Notes: generated by a model from the letters alone, not told the origin. A stretch of 64,000 bases of DNA from Dickeya zeae NCPPB 2538 (GCF_000406165.1 NZ_CM001977.1:62001-126000), one strand, 5' to 3'; shown: positions 27,972 to 38,297, counted from the stretch's first letter. Program-made: numbers and translations.

Positions 27972-28120
27972 GTTTAGCATCTCCATTGTTGTGGTGCGCA
28001 AATTCTTGTCATGTACAAATCGTTATCATGCACAAGGCGTTTGTGTAACCGGTCTGTGCGGCACCTCTGTTTGTTAGCACCGCGTAAGCATTAAGTTCAT
28101 TATAGTTAATTAAATGATCT

Positions 28121-28135
28121 TGAAAACGATTATTC
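28121..28135. promoter_or_regulatory. Candidate Fur box upstream of sodA
   Basis: TGAAAACGATTATTC matches TGATAATNATTATCA at 10 of 14 informative positions. Fur control of sodA is known in E. coli. The site is ~150 bp from the start codon. Confidence 0.4.
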
Positions 28136-28243
28136 GCGGCGAAAGCCAGATTAATGTGGGGTTTTATCCTATTATTACAATTGGTTATGCCGTAATTAGA
28201 CTAGCTAACAACAAATCGATCTAAGCTATACCCGGTGCAGCCG

Positions 28244-29062
28244 TTATGGCTGCAACCGTTGCGGATGGGTATAGATGGTGGCGCGGCCAGGGCGACAGAA
28301 GCCAACCAGCGTCAGATTGCAGCGTTCGGCGACCTCGACGGCCAGTGAGGTGGCGGCAGAAACCGCAAACAGGATTTCTACGCCGCACATCGCGGATTTC
28401 TGCACCATTTCATAGCTGGCGCGACTGGAGACCAGCGCGGCACCTTGTTGCCAGGGCTGGCGTGCTCGTGTTCCCAAGAGTTTATCCAGCGCTACGTGGC
28501 GACCGACATCTTCACAACCACCCAGTAACTCCCCTTGCGGCGATAGCCAGGCCGCCGCATGGGTCGCACCGGTCAGCGCGCCCGCCTGTTGCACGTTTTT
28601 TAATGCCTGTAATGCGCCTTCCAGACAAGACAGTGAGAAGTGCTGTGTAAATGGCAGCGGCGCTACCGGCTTGCCGATTTCCGCCAGTTGCTCCACGCCA
28701 CACACACCGCAACCGGTACGCCCGTCCATGGCTCGCCGACGTGCTTTTAGTCCGGCAAAACGGCGGCTGGACAGCTCTATTTGTACTTCGATGCCGTTAC
28801 ACGCCGGCACCACATCCATGCCGTAGATATCCTGCGCAGACTCAATGATGCCTTCCGACAAAGAAAAGCCGAGCGCAAACGGCTCCAGGTCTTTTGGCGA
28901 CGCCATCATCACGACGTGAGAAATACCGTTGTAAACCAGCGCCACCGGCACTTCTTCCGCCAGCCAATCCTGCTGCGGCGAATCCAGCGCACCCTGACGC
29001 CAGACGCTACGCTGGCAGGCGCCAGAACGCGCTGCAACGTCCTGAGAATCATCACTGTTCAC
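28244..29062 (-). CDS. fdhD: Formate dehydrogenase accessory sulfurtransferase
   Basis: This 272-residue cytoplasmic protein moves sulfur from the IscS cysteine desulfurase to the molybdenum cofactor of formate dehydrogenases. The CxxC-type motif is in GRTGCGVCGVEQL (~115-127), and LEPFALGFSLSEGII and CEDVGRHVALDK are conserved blocks. It is close to the E. coli length (277). It is divergent from aldB. No formate dehydrogenase gene is in the window. Confidence 0.95.
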   Translation of the reverse strand: MNSDDSQDVAARSGACQRSVWRQGALDSPQQDWLAEEVPVALVYNGISHVVMMASPKDLEPFALGFSLSEGIIESAQDIYGMDVVPACNGIEVQIELSSRRFAGLKARRRAMDGRTGCGVCGVEQLAEIGKPVAPLPFTQHFSLSCLEGALQALKNVQQAGALTGATHAAAWLSPQGELLGGCEDVGRHVALDKLLGTRARQPWQQGAALVSSRASYEMVQKSAMCGVEILFAVSAATSLAVEVAERCNLTLVGFCRPGRATIYTHPQRLQP

Positions 29063-29423
29063 TGTGTTGTGCCTGTTGTTGTTGAATCTATTCCGACATT
29101 ATTTCACCGCTGCGGCGGCGATGCGAATTTTTATCCTGCCGCTGTGCGGCTATCCCATTGAGTGTAAAAGTAATGGCGTCGATACGGGGATAACAAACTG
29201 TGCGCTGTGTCGAAGAGTGGTATTTTTTACTGCTACAGGGCTTTTACAACCCGGCAACACTGTATACGATTTAGTCATTACTTTCTGTGAGGACTAATCA
29301 GCCAGATAGGGTCTATCCTTGCCGACGTTTGTGCCGACGAGGTCTGGCTGCCGCGCGCAGGGGCACCGGCATGAGGCCGCGTATCTTCTGCAATGACACG
29401 TCGTGTTACCAAAGGAGAAAGGA

Positions 29424-30959
29424 ATGGACATCGATAACACAAGCCGGGTGAAACCTGGTGAGTACGGCCCTGCCCTTACGCTGAAAAAGCGTTATGACAA
29501 CTTTATCGGCGGCGCGTGGGTCCCGCCCTCCGGTGGAGAGTATTATGTCAACCTGACGCCGGTGACCGGGCAACCACTGTGCGAAGTCGCCAGCTCCAGC
29601 AGCCGTGATGTTGATCATGCGCTGGATGCCGCTCACAAAGCCAGCGCGGAGTGGGGTGCCCTCTCTACCCGAGAGCGTGCGCAAATCCTCAACCGGATAG
29701 CTGATCGTATGGAGGCGAATCTGGAACTGTTGGCCAGCGCAGAAACCTGGGATAACGGAAAGCCGATCCGCGAAACCATGAATGCCGATGTGCCGTTGGG
29801 CATCGATCATTTCCGTTATTTTGCCGCCTGTATCCGCGCGCAGGAAGGGTCGATAAGTGAAATCGATCATGACACTGTCGCCTACCATTTCCATGAACCG
29901 CTGGGCGTTGTCGGGCAAATTATCCCCTGGAACTTCCCGCTGCTGATGGCGTGCTGGAAGCTGGCACCAGCGCTGGCTGCCGGTAACTGCATCGTGCTGA
30001 AACCGGCCAAACTGACCCCGCTGTCGGTGCTGCTGCTGATGGAATTGATCCAGGATATTCTGCCGCCGGGCGTACTGAACGTGGTGAACGGGGCGGGCGG
30101 GCAGATTGGTGAATATCTGGCGACATCGCCACGCATCGCCAAAGTCGCCTTTACCGGCTCGACCGAAGTGGGCCAGCAGATCATGGGGTATGCGGCGCAG
30201 AACGTTATCCCGGTTACGCTGGAGCTGGGCGGCAAATCGCCGAACATTTTCTTTGCCGACGTAATGGACCAGGAAGACAGTTTCTTTGACAAAGTGCTCG
30301 AAGGGTTCGCACTGTTTGCCTTCAACCAGGGCGAAGTCTGTACCTGCCCGAGCCGGGCATTGATTCAGGAGTCTATCTACGAGCGGTTTATGGAACGCGC
30401 CATCAAACGCGTCGAGTCTATTCGGGTCGGTAACCCGCTCGATAGCCAGACCATGATGGGCGCGCAGGTCTCCGCCGGTCAGTTGGACACCATCCTCAAC
30501 TACATTGATATCGGTAAGAAAGAAGGGGCGGAAGTTCTGACGGGTGGGCACCGTAAAGTGCTGCCGGGGGAACTGGCGCAAGGCTACTATCTGGAGCCGA
30601 CTATCCTGTTCGGCCAGAACAGCATGCGCGTGTTCCAGGAAGAGATCTTTGGGCCGGTACTGGCGGTCACCACCTTCAAAACGCCGGAAGAAGCGCTGGC
30701 GATTGCCAACGATACGCCGTACGGTCTGGGGGCGGGTGTGTGGAGCCGCAATACCAACATTGCGTACCGTATGGGGCGCGGCATTCAGGCAGGCCGTGTC
30801 TGGACCAACTGTTACCATGCTTACCCGGCCCATGCCGCGTTCGGTGGTTATAAACAGTCCGGTATCGGGCGTGAAACCCACAAGATGATGCTGGAACACT
30901 ACCAGCAGACCAAATGCTTGCTGGTGAGCTACTCCGAAAAACCGCTCGGTCTGTTCTAA
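29424..30959 (+). CDS. aldB: Aldehyde dehydrogenase, AldB type
   Basis: This 511-residue NAD(P)-dependent aldehyde dehydrogenase has PWNFPLLMACWKLAPALAAGN (cofactor loop, ~167), FTGSTEVGQ, the general base Glu in LELGGKSPN and the catalytic Cys in NQGEVCTCPSR. The length matches E. coli AldB (512). GGAGAAAGGA precedes the start at 29424. The intergenic region 29063-29423 carries both divergent promoters; I recognise no specific operator in it. Confidence 0.92.
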   Translation: MDIDNTSRVKPGEYGPALTLKKRYDNFIGGAWVPPSGGEYYVNLTPVTGQPLCEVASSSSRDVDHALDAAHKASAEWGALSTRERAQILNRIADRMEANLELLASAETWDNGKPIRETMNADVPLGIDHFRYFAACIRAQEGSISEIDHDTVAYHFHEPLGVVGQIIPWNFPLLMACWKLAPALAAGNCIVLKPAKLTPLSVLLLMELIQDILPPGVLNVVNGAGGQIGEYLATSPRIAKVAFTGSTEVGQQIMGYAAQNVIPVTLELGGKSPNIFFADVMDQEDSFFDKVLEGFALFAFNQGEVCTCPSRALIQESIYERFMERAIKRVESIRVGNPLDSQTMMGAQVSAGQLDTILNYIDIGKKEGAEVLTGGHRKVLPGELAQGYYLEPTILFGQNSMRVFQEEIFGPVLAVTTFKTPEEALAIANDTPYGLGAGVWSRNTNIAYRMGRGIQAGRVWTNCYHAYPAHAAFGGYKQSGIGRETHKMMLEHYQQTKCLLVSYSEKPLGLF

Positions 30960-30995
30960 CCCGACAACGGTGTGTTGTCGCCTGACAGACGATAC

Positions 30996-31025
30996 AGGGG
31001 CTGCATCTGCAGCCCCTTTCTTTTG
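30996..31025 (+). terminator. Terminator of aldB
   Basis: Stem AGGGGCTGCA / TGCAGCCCCT with a TC-containing loop, followed by TTCTTTT. Confidence 0.85.
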
Positions 31026-31079
31026 CCCGATATCTGGACGAGTTGCATTAACACCCCGTCCAGCGGGAAAGAGAAAAGA

Positions 31080-32540
31080 TTAGGACATCAGCGGCAACAG
31101 AGACTGGTATAGCTGGCGGAATACGGTGCGCTGTTGCGTGTACTGCGCATGGCGCGTGGCGTCAGGCTGGTGAACCTGCTCCAGTGGCAAGGCGGGCAGT
31201 AACTGCGCCAGTGGTATGGTCGGATTCAGCGCGATTTGCGCCAGCCTTGCTGCACCCAGTGCCGGGCCCACATCGCCGCCAGTGCGGTATTCCAGCGTCT
31301 TGCCGCTGATATCGGCCAGCATTTGCCGCCAGTAAGCGCTGCGCGCACCGCCGCCAATCAGCGTGACCCGCTGAGGTTCCAGCCCGGTTGCGTGCAGGGC
31401 GTCCATCCCGTCCGCCAGAGCAAATCCCACCCCTTCCAGCACCGCGCGTGCCAGCGCGGCACGCCCGTGCGAGTGCGTCAGCCCCCAGAACGCGCCTTTG
31501 GCCTGTGGGTTGTTGTGCGGCGTGCGTTCACCAGACAAATAAGGCAAGAACCACACGGGCGTCGTGGTTTCTTCGGCGCTGGCCTGCTCAGCTTCGTTCA
31601 GCAGCGCCGCTACGCTGTCGGCATGGGTTAGTCGGGCGGCCCAGTCGAGGCAGGATGCCGCGCTCAGCATGACGGACATCAGATGCCAACTGTTGGGCAA
31701 CGCATGGCAAAAGCTGTGAACCGCACGTTGAGGGTTGCTAAGAAAGCCGTTGCTAACCGCGAAATAGACCCCGGATGTACCGAGCGACAACATGGCCTGA
31801 CCCGCCTGATAGAGGCCGACACCGATGGCACCAGCAGCGTTGTCGCCGCCACCCGCCACGACCGGCACTGATGTCATGCCCCAGCGCTCGGCGAGGTCGG
31901 CGCGCAACTGCCCGGTAATCTGGTTACCTTCGAACAGTGCAGGCATCTGGTCGCGGTTAAGCCCGCAGGCCGCGAGCAAGGGATCGTTCCAGTCGCGCCG
32001 GGCGACATCCATCCACAGTGTACCGGCGGCATCGGACATGTCGCTGGCGAAATCCCCCGTCAGCCGCCAGCGCAGATAGTCTTTTGGCAACAACACCTTG
32101 TCGATACGTTGAAAAATATCCGGTTCGTGTTGCTGTACCCATTTCAGCTTCGGTGCGGTAAAACCGGGCATCATCAGATTACCGGTAATGCGGCGGGCAT
32201 CTGGCACCAGCTGTTCCAACTCTTGGCATTGTGATGCGCTGCGCCCGTCATTCCACAAAATGGCCGGTCGCAGTACCCGTTGCTGTGCATCCAGCAGCGT
32301 TGCACCGTGCATCTGGCCGGTTAGCCCGATGGCACGCACCGCTTTTAGCGTCTGCTGTGCCGCCAGAGCGCTCAAGGCGGCGTCGGTAGCCTGCCACCAC
32401 ATTTCTGGCTCCTGTTCTGACCAGAGTGGATGGGGGCGAGAGACACTTAATGGTGCGCTATGACTGGCGGCGACCTCGCCGTTTTCCCGTAATAAAATGG
32501 CTTTTACGCCGGATGTGCCAAGATCGATGCCGATGTACAT
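31080..32540 (-). CDS. xylB: Xylulokinase
   Basis: This 486-residue FGGY kinase phosphorylates D-xylulose to xylulose-5-phosphate. The N-terminal YIGIDLGTSGVKAILL is the phosphate-binding loop. GLTGQMHGATLLD, VAGGGDNAAGAIGVG and the C-terminal FGGY-type block LIGGGARSAYWRQMLAD are visible. It follows xylA by 154 bases in the usual xylAB order. Confidence 0.96.
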   Translation of the reverse strand: MYIGIDLGTSGVKAILLRENGEVAASHSAPLSVSRPHPLWSEQEPEMWWQATDAALSALAAQQTLKAVRAIGLTGQMHGATLLDAQQRVLRPAILWNDGRSASQCQELEQLVPDARRITGNLMMPGFTAPKLKWVQQHEPDIFQRIDKVLLPKDYLRWRLTGDFASDMSDAAGTLWMDVARRDWNDPLLAACGLNRDQMPALFEGNQITGQLRADLAERWGMTSVPVVAGGGDNAAGAIGVGLYQAGQAMLSLGTSGVYFAVSNGFLSNPQRAVHSFCHALPNSWHLMSVMLSAASCLDWAARLTHADSVAALLNEAEQASAEETTTPVWFLPYLSGERTPHNNPQAKGAFWGLTHSHGRAALARAVLEGVGFALADGMDALHATGLEPQRVTLIGGGARSAYWRQMLADISGKTLEYRTGGDVGPALGAARLAQIALNPTIPLAQLLPALPLEQVHQPDATRHAQYTQQRTVFRQLYQSLLPLMS

Positions 32541-32674
32541 AATGCCTCACTGTGACTCATGTGCGGTTATCAGGTTGCACCCTGATGCGGTGTACCCTGT
32601 GGTGATATCCGTACTGCTGGCGCAGAACCCAAAAACCGTATGGTGTGACGGGGTGTGCGCCAGCTTACATCTAT

Positions 32675-32714
32675 TCAACTGAACAGATAGCGATTCAACC
32701 GAACAAATAGCGAT
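32675..32714 (-). repeat. 20-bp tandem duplication of the xylA 3' end
   Basis: Two adjacent 20-bp units differ at two positions (plus strand: TCAACTGAACAGATAGCGAT, then TCAACCGAACAAATAGCGAT). The copy at 32695-32714 is the xylA end with its stop; the other lies in the xylA-xylB gap. Confidence 0.85.
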
Positions 32715-34014
32715 TAACCAGATTTTCCAGCCGTTCCTGCTGCCCGCTGTGGTGCTGCGGGTTTAACTGGTGGCGGGTGGCGTAGCTTGCCAGCATATCC
32801 AGCGACGCGTTGCCTTGCAGGATTTGCTGGCCCAGCTCGCTATTCCAGCCTGCGTAGCGGTTGGCGACATGCTGATTGAGTTCGCCGTCTTCCACCATGC
32901 GGGCCGCCACTTTGAGCGACAGCGCCATCGTATCCATCGCGCCGATGTGGGCGTGGAACAGGTCGTAACGATCGGTACTTTGGCGGCGGACTTTGGCATC
33001 GAAATTGAGGCCACCGGTGGTGAAACCACCTGCTTTGAGAATTTCATAAAGTACCAGCGCATTTTCCTCTACGCTGTTGGGGAACTGGTCGGTATCCCAG
33101 CCGAGTTGTGCATCACCGCGGTTGGTGTCCACCGAGCCAAAGATACCGAGAGCAATCGCGGTGGCTATCTCATGATGGAAGGTATGCCCGGCCAGTGTGG
33201 CGTGATTGGCTTCGATATTGACCTTAATTTCCTTCTCCAGCCCAAATTGTTTGAGGAAGCCATAAACCGTGGCGACATCATAGTCGTACTGATGTTTGGT
33301 CGGCTCCTGGGGTTTGGGTTCGATCAGCAATGTACCGTTGAAGCCGATTTTGTGTTTGTGCTCCACCACCATTTGCATGAAGCGGCCAATTTGTTCGCGT
33401 TCCTGACGCAAGTCGGTGTTCAACAGGGTTTCATAACCTTCACGGCCACCCCATAACACGTAGTTTTCACCGCCCAGCGTTTTGGTGGCGTTCATCGCGC
33501 TAAACACTTGTGTCGCCGCCCAGGCGAACACGTCCGGGTCGGGGTTGGTGGCGGCACCGGCGGCATAACGCGGGTTGGTAAAGCAGTTGGCGGTACCCCA
33601 GAGCAACTTCACCCCGGTTTCTTGCTGTTTGGCGGCCAGAATCTCGGTCATGGCGGCAAAATTGTTCAGATACTCCTGAAGAGAGCCCCCTTCCGGTGCG
33701 ACGTCGATATCATGGAAGCAGTAGTAGGGTGCCCCCAGTTTGTGCAGGAATTCAAAGGCGATATCGGCTTTACGTTTTGCCAGCGCCAGTGCGTCGCCGG
33801 ACTGCTGCCAGGGACGGGCAAAGGCACCCGCACCAAACATATCGGAACCGTTCCAGCAGAAGGTATGCCAATAGCAGACCGCAAAACGCAAGTGGTCGGC
33901 CATACGCTTGCCGAGGACGAGCTCGTCAGGATTGTAATGGCGGAAGGCAAACGGATTGCGGCTGCCCTGACCTTCAAAGCGAACTTTTTCTATCTGATCA
34001 AAATAAGCGTGCAT
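32695..34014 (-). CDS. xylA: Xylose isomerase
   Basis: This 439-residue enzyme interconverts D-xylose and D-xylulose. Catalytic and metal residues lie in CFHDIDVAPEG (His ~101), IEPKPQEPTKHQYD (Glu ~232), NIEANHATLAGHTFHHE and GSVDTNRGDAQLGWDTD. It is near the E. coli length (440). The start at 34014 (MHAYFDQI) follows AGGAGA; the ATG 26 codons upstream was rejected. It is divergent from xylF and shares its regulatory region. Confidence 0.97.
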   Translation of the reverse strand: MHAYFDQIEKVRFEGQGSRNPFAFRHYNPDELVLGKRMADHLRFAVCYWHTFCWNGSDMFGAGAFARPWQQSGDALALAKRKADIAFEFLHKLGAPYYCFHDIDVAPEGGSLQEYLNNFAAMTEILAAKQQETGVKLLWGTANCFTNPRYAAGAATNPDPDVFAWAATQVFSAMNATKTLGGENYVLWGGREGYETLLNTDLRQEREQIGRFMQMVVEHKHKIGFNGTLLIEPKPQEPTKHQYDYDVATVYGFLKQFGLEKEIKVNIEANHATLAGHTFHHEIATAIALGIFGSVDTNRGDAQLGWDTDQFPNSVEENALVLYEILKAGGFTTGGLNFDAKVRRQSTDRYDLFHAHIGAMDTMALSLKVAARMVEDGELNQHVANRYAGWNSELGQQILQGNASLDMLASYATRHQLNPQHHSGQQERLENLVNRYLFG

Positions 34015-34130
34015 TGTTATCTCCTTGCAAACCACCGAAATAGCGGTATTCAGCCTTGTTTCAATATTCCGTTTGCTTTGCGATTTCCTCAATTACGTTA
34101 TTTCACACTGAAATTCAGATAATTATTAAC

Positions 34131-34146
34131 TGTGCGTTTGATCGCA
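34131..34146. promoter_or_regulatory. Candidate CRP site between xylA and xylF
   Basis: TGTGCGTTTGATCGCA fits TGTGA-N6-TCACA with two mismatches, in the 366-bp divergent region where CRP and XylR act in E. coli. I could not place the XylR half-sites with confidence. Confidence 0.5.
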
Positions 34147-34380
34147 AAAAATAACCGGAATAATCTGCAAAACCGCTCGCATGCTGATGTGTTAAGAAAA
34201 GGATTAACAAGATGAAAATATGACCGCTATCATAAAATAACAATTAAACCAAAAAACGTAATTCAGAGATAAAAATCAGCAATTGCTGAGCCTGACTTTT
34301 CTTGTCAACAATTCCATGCAACGTAGCCGTAAGTGAAGTGACGTTTTTATCCCGCCTTCCTATAACAAAGGTACTCTACG

Positions 34381-35376
34381 ATGAAAATGAAACACGTATT
34401 ACTGTCAGTCTGTGCTGCACTGGTCATGCTAGGCCAGCCGGGTTTTGCCAAGGAAGTGAAAATCGGTATGGCTATCGATGACTTACGCCTTGAGCGCTGG
34501 CAGAAAGACAGGGATATTTTTGTGAAAAATGCCGAAGAAAAAGGGGCGAAAGTGTTTGTGCAGTCCGCCAACGGCAATGAAGAAACACAGATTTCCCAGA
34601 TAGAAAATATGATTAATCGCGGTGTCGATGTGCTGGTGATTATCCCTTATAACGGTCAGGTTTTAAGTAACGTGATTGCTGAGGCGAAACGAGAGGGAAT
34701 AAAGGTACTGGCTTATGATCGTATGATTAATAATGCAGATATTGATTTTTACATTTCTTTTGATAATGAAAAAGTCGGAGAACTTCAGGCACAATATCTG
34801 ATAAATAAGGTGCCGCAAGGGAATTATTTTCTGATGGGCGGTTCACCGGTTGATAATAATGCCAAGTTGTTCCGTCAGGGGCAGATGAAAGTGTTAAAAC
34901 CCTTGATTGATAGCGGCAAAATTAAGGTTGTCGGTGACCAGTGGGTGGATGCCTGGCTGCCGGAAAATGCGCTAAAAATCATGGAAAACGCGCTGACCGC
35001 CAACAACAACAAAATTGATGCGGTAGTGGCCTCGAACGATGCCACGGCCGGTGGTGCGATTCAGGCGCTTTCCGCTCAGGGGCTGGCGGGTAAGGTCGCT
35101 ATCTCCGGTCAGGATGCCGACCTGGCGGCCATCAAACGGATTGTGGCAGGGACCCAGACCATGACCGTTTACAAACCTATCAGCAAGCTGGCGCAAGAGG
35201 CGGCGACTATCGCGGTATCGCTGGGACAGGGGAAAAAGCCAGAGTCCAACGCCACGCTCAATAACGGCAAGAAAGACGTTCCCGCTTTCCTGCTGACGCC
35301 GATTCCGGTCGACAAGACAAATATCGACAGTACGGTCGTTGCCGACGGGTTCCACAAGAAAGCGGATATCTATTGA
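34381..35376 (+). CDS. xylF: D-xylose-binding periplasmic protein
   Basis: The 331-residue protein has a signal peptide of ~23 residues (MKMKHVLLSVCAALVMLG, cleavage after GFA). The mature part EVKIGMAIDDLRLERWQKDRD and NGNEETQISQIENMINRGVDV match E. coli XylF. It captures xylose for XylGH. Many A+T-rich codons occur in its middle part, but the match to the family is clear throughout. Confidence 0.97.
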   Translation: MKMKHVLLSVCAALVMLGQPGFAKEVKIGMAIDDLRLERWQKDRDIFVKNAEEKGAKVFVQSANGNEETQISQIENMINRGVDVLVIIPYNGQVLSNVIAEAKREGIKVLAYDRMINNADIDFYISFDNEKVGELQAQYLINKVPQGNYFLMGGSPVDNNAKLFRQGQMKVLKPLIDSGKIKVVGDQWVDAWLPENALKIMENALTANNNKIDAVVASNDATAGGAIQALSAQGLAGKVAISGQDADLAAIKRIVAGTQTMTVYKPISKLAQEAATIAVSLGQGKKPESNATLNNGKKDVPAFLLTPIPVDKTNIDSTVVADGFHKKADIY

Positions 35377-35455
35377 TTGACGCGTTCGCCTGCCGTCCGG
35401 TCTGCCGCCACTGCGGTCGTGCCGGGCGAGCGGCATCGGCCAGGTGGAGGGGGGT

Positions 35456-36997
35456 ATGCCGTATCTGTTGGAAATGAAAAACATCACCAAGGCGTTTGGG
35501 GCGGTGAAAGCTGTGGACAATGTCAGTCTGCAACTGGAGGCAGGGCAGGTGTTGTCGTTGTGCGGCGAGAACGGCTCCGGCAAGTCGACGTTGATGAAAG
35601 TCCTGTGTGCGGTTTATCCGTACGGCAGTTATGAGGGCAGCATCAGCTTTGCGGGCGATGAGCTGCGGGCCGGGCATATCCGCGACACCGAGCAAAAAGG
35701 GATCGCTATCATTCATCAGGAGCTGGCGCTGGTCAAAAACATGACGGTGCTGGAAAACATCTTTCTTGGCAATGAGTGGACACGCGGTGGCGTCATGGAT
35801 TACGACGCCATGTACCTGCGCTGTCAGACCATGCTTGAACAGGTGCGTTTGAGTATTGACCCGCATACCCGCGTCGGTGAACTGGGGTTAGGCCAACAGC
35901 AACTGGTGGAGATAGCCAAGGCGCTGAACAAGCAGGTCAGGCTGCTGATTCTCGATGAACCGACGGCATCGCTGACGGAGAAAGAAACCGCGGTGTTGCT
36001 GGATATTGTGCGTGACCTGCGTCATCACGGTATCGCTTGTATCTACATCTCCCACAAGCTCAACGAAGTCAAAGCGATTTCTGATGTGATCTGTGTTATC
36101 CGCGACGGCAGGCACATCGGTACCTGCCCGGCAGACTCGCTCAGTGAAGATCAGATTATTGCCATGATGGTGGGGCGCGAACTGACGGAGCTGTATCCAA
36201 ATGAACCGCATGAGATAGGCGAAGAGGTACTACGGGTCGAGCATCTGACCGCCTGGCATCCGGTTAATCGCCATATTCGTCGCGTGGATGATGTCTCGTT
36301 CAGCCTGCGCCGGGGTGAGGTGTTGGGGATTGCCGGGCTGGTGGGGGCGGGTCGTACCGAGACGGTGCAATGCGTGTTCGGCGCGTATCCGGGGCGCTGG
36401 CAAGGGGACATCCAGGTGGAAGGCAAACCGGTGACTATCCGCCATTGCCGACAGGCCATGGCGTTGGGGATTGCTATGGTGCCGGAAGACCGTAAAAAAG
36501 ACGGCATTATTCCGGTGATGAGCGTAGCGCAGAACATCACGCTGGCCGCGCTCGATCAGTTCACTGGCGCATTGTCGGTCCTGCGGGATGCCGACGAGCA
36601 GCACAGCCTGCGGGAGTCGATAGCTCATCTGAAAGTCAAAACCGCCTCGCCTGAACTGGCGATTGCCCGTCTCAGCGGCGGCAACCAGCAAAAGGCCATT
36701 CTGGCGAAGTGCCTGTTGTTGCGCCCGAAAATCCTGATTCTGGATGAACCGACTCGTGGGATAGATATCGGTGCAAAATACGAAATCTATAAATTGATCA
36801 ATCAGTTGGTGAAGCAACAGATCGCCGTCATCGTGATTTCCTCTGAACTGCCTGAGGTTTTGGGCTTGAGTGACCGGGTGCTGGTGATGCATCAGGGGCG
36901 GCTCAAGGCGGATTTACCCAACCGTGGGCTAACGCAGGAGCAGGTGATGGAAGCTGCATTAAGGAGTGAGCATCATGCTGAAAACCTGGCTGTCTGA
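35456..36997 (+). CDS. xylG: Xylose ABC transporter ATP-binding protein
   Basis: The 513-residue protein has two fused ABC ATPase domains. The first has Walker A GENGSGKST and Walker B LLILDEPTASL; the second has the degenerate loop GLVGAGRTE, signature LSGGNQQKA and LILDEPTRGID, as usual for RbsA/XylG. The start at 35456 follows GGAGGGGGG. It overlaps xylH by 23 bases. Confidence 0.97.
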   Translation: MPYLLEMKNITKAFGAVKAVDNVSLQLEAGQVLSLCGENGSGKSTLMKVLCAVYPYGSYEGSISFAGDELRAGHIRDTEQKGIAIIHQELALVKNMTVLENIFLGNEWTRGGVMDYDAMYLRCQTMLEQVRLSIDPHTRVGELGLGQQQLVEIAKALNKQVRLLILDEPTASLTEKETAVLLDIVRDLRHHGIACIYISHKLNEVKAISDVICVIRDGRHIGTCPADSLSEDQIIAMMVGRELTELYPNEPHEIGEEVLRVEHLTAWHPVNRHIRRVDDVSFSLRRGEVLGIAGLVGAGRTETVQCVFGAYPGRWQGDIQVEGKPVTIRHCRQAMALGIAMVPEDRKKDGIIPVMSVAQNITLAALDQFTGALSVLRDADEQHSLRESIAHLKVKTASPELAIARLSGGNQQKAILAKCLLLRPKILILDEPTRGIDIGAKYEIYKLINQLVKQQIAVIVISSELPEVLGLSDRVLVMHQGRLKADLPNRGLTQEQVMEAALRSEHHAENLAV

Positions 36998-38159
36998 CCG
37001 TGCGCCTGTACCGGCGGCGTCTTCCGGTGACGCCACGCGTCGCCGTTCTTTCAACTTACAGGTGTTGGTGATGATCGCGGCGATCATCGCGATCATGCTG
37101 TTTTTCACCGTTATGACCGAGGGTGCCTATCTTAGCGCCCGTAACATCTCCAACCTGCTGCGCCAGACCGCGATTACCGGCATTCTGGCGGTGGGCATGG
37201 TGTTTGTGATTATCTCCGCCGAAATTGACCTGTCGGTGGGTTCCATGATGGGGCTACTGGGTGGCGTGGCGGCGATTCTGGATGTCTGGTACGGCTGGCC
37301 GTTACCCCTGACGGTGGCGGTGACCTTGCTATTGGGGTTACTGCTCGGGGCCTGGAATGGCTGGTGGGTGGCGTATCGCCGGGTGCCGTCGTTCATTGTC
37401 ACCCTGGCGGGCATGCTGGCGTTTCGCGGTGTACTGATTGGTATCACCAACGGTACCACGGTATCGCCTACCAGCCCGGCGATGTCGCAGATTGGTCAGA
37501 GCTATTTGCCGGACGGGGTGGGATTCTTGTTCGGCGTTGTTGGGTTGATGCTGTTTGTGGCGTGGCGCTGGCGTCAGCGGTGGCGTCGTCAGCACCTGGG
37601 GTTGCCGGTGGCGGCGGCGTCAGGCGATGTGACTCGCCAGTCGCTCATGGCCGTCCTGGTGTTGGGCGCTATCTACCTGCTCAATGACTATCGCGGCGTG
37701 CCCACACCGGTACTGTTGCTGACGCTCATCATGCTGGGCGGCATGTTTATGGCATTGCGCACTGCCTTTGGCCGACGTATCTACGCGGTGGGCGGTAATA
37801 TCGACGCCGCCCGGTTGTCAGGGGTGAATGTCGAACGCACCAAACTGGTGGTGTTTGCCATCAACGGCCTGATGGTGGCGGTGGCAGGACTGGTGCTGAG
37901 CTCCCGACTGGGTGCCGGGTCGCCATCTGCGGGGAATATCGCGGAACTGGATGCTATCGCCGCCTGTGTTATTGGCGGTACCAGTCTGGCTGGTGGGGTC
38001 GGTAGCGTGGCCGGTGCGGTGATGGGGGCGTTTATTATGGCATCGCTGGATAACGGTATGAGCATGCTCGATGTGCCGACCTTCTGGCAGTACATCGTCA
38101 AGGGCGGCATTTTGCTGCTGGCGGTGTGGATGGATACCGCTACTAAACACAAAGCCTGA
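36975..38159 (+). CDS. xylH: Xylose ABC transporter permease
   Basis: This 394-residue inner-membrane permease of the RbsC/XylH family has about ten hydrophobic segments. ISAEIDLSVGSMMGL and GGNIDAARLSGVNVERTKL are typical. The start at 36975 has AAGGAG upstream, inside the end of xylG, so translation is coupled. Confidence 0.96.
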   Translation: MLKTWLSDRAPVPAASSGDATRRRSFNLQVLVMIAAIIAIMLFFTVMTEGAYLSARNISNLLRQTAITGILAVGMVFVIISAEIDLSVGSMMGLLGGVAAILDVWYGWPLPLTVAVTLLLGLLLGAWNGWWVAYRRVPSFIVTLAGMLAFRGVLIGITNGTTVSPTSPAMSQIGQSYLPDGVGFLFGVVGLMLFVAWRWRQRWRRQHLGLPVAAASGDVTRQSLMAVLVLGAIYLLNDYRGVPTPVLLLTLIMLGGMFMALRTAFGRRIYAVGGNIDAARLSGVNVERTKLVVFAINGLMVAVAGLVLSSRLGAGSPSAGNIAELDAIAACVIGGTSLAGGVGSVAGAVMGAFIMASLDNGMSMLDVPTFWQYIVKGGILLLAVWMDTATKHKA

Positions 38160-38261
38160 AAAACGTAAGCTCTGAACACTATGGATAGCCGGGATGACGG
38201 TGCCTCTGTGCAAAATGAGCGAGACAGTTCGCAAAGTCAGTAAACGGGTTTGGGGTTGTCG

Positions 38262-38297
38262 GCCGACCGTGCTATGTAGGCGGAAGGTCGGCTTTCC
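38262..38297 (+). terminator. Weak hairpin between xylH and xylR
   Basis: GCCGACC and GGTCGGC pair over a 17-base loop, then CTTTCC follows. It may give partial termination and lower xylR expression. Confidence 0.35.

Noticed and set aside
29406..30899. 497-codon open frame on the minus strand opposite aldB
   Set aside because: It is a long antisense shadow caused by high G+C third positions; the aldB frame has full family motifs.
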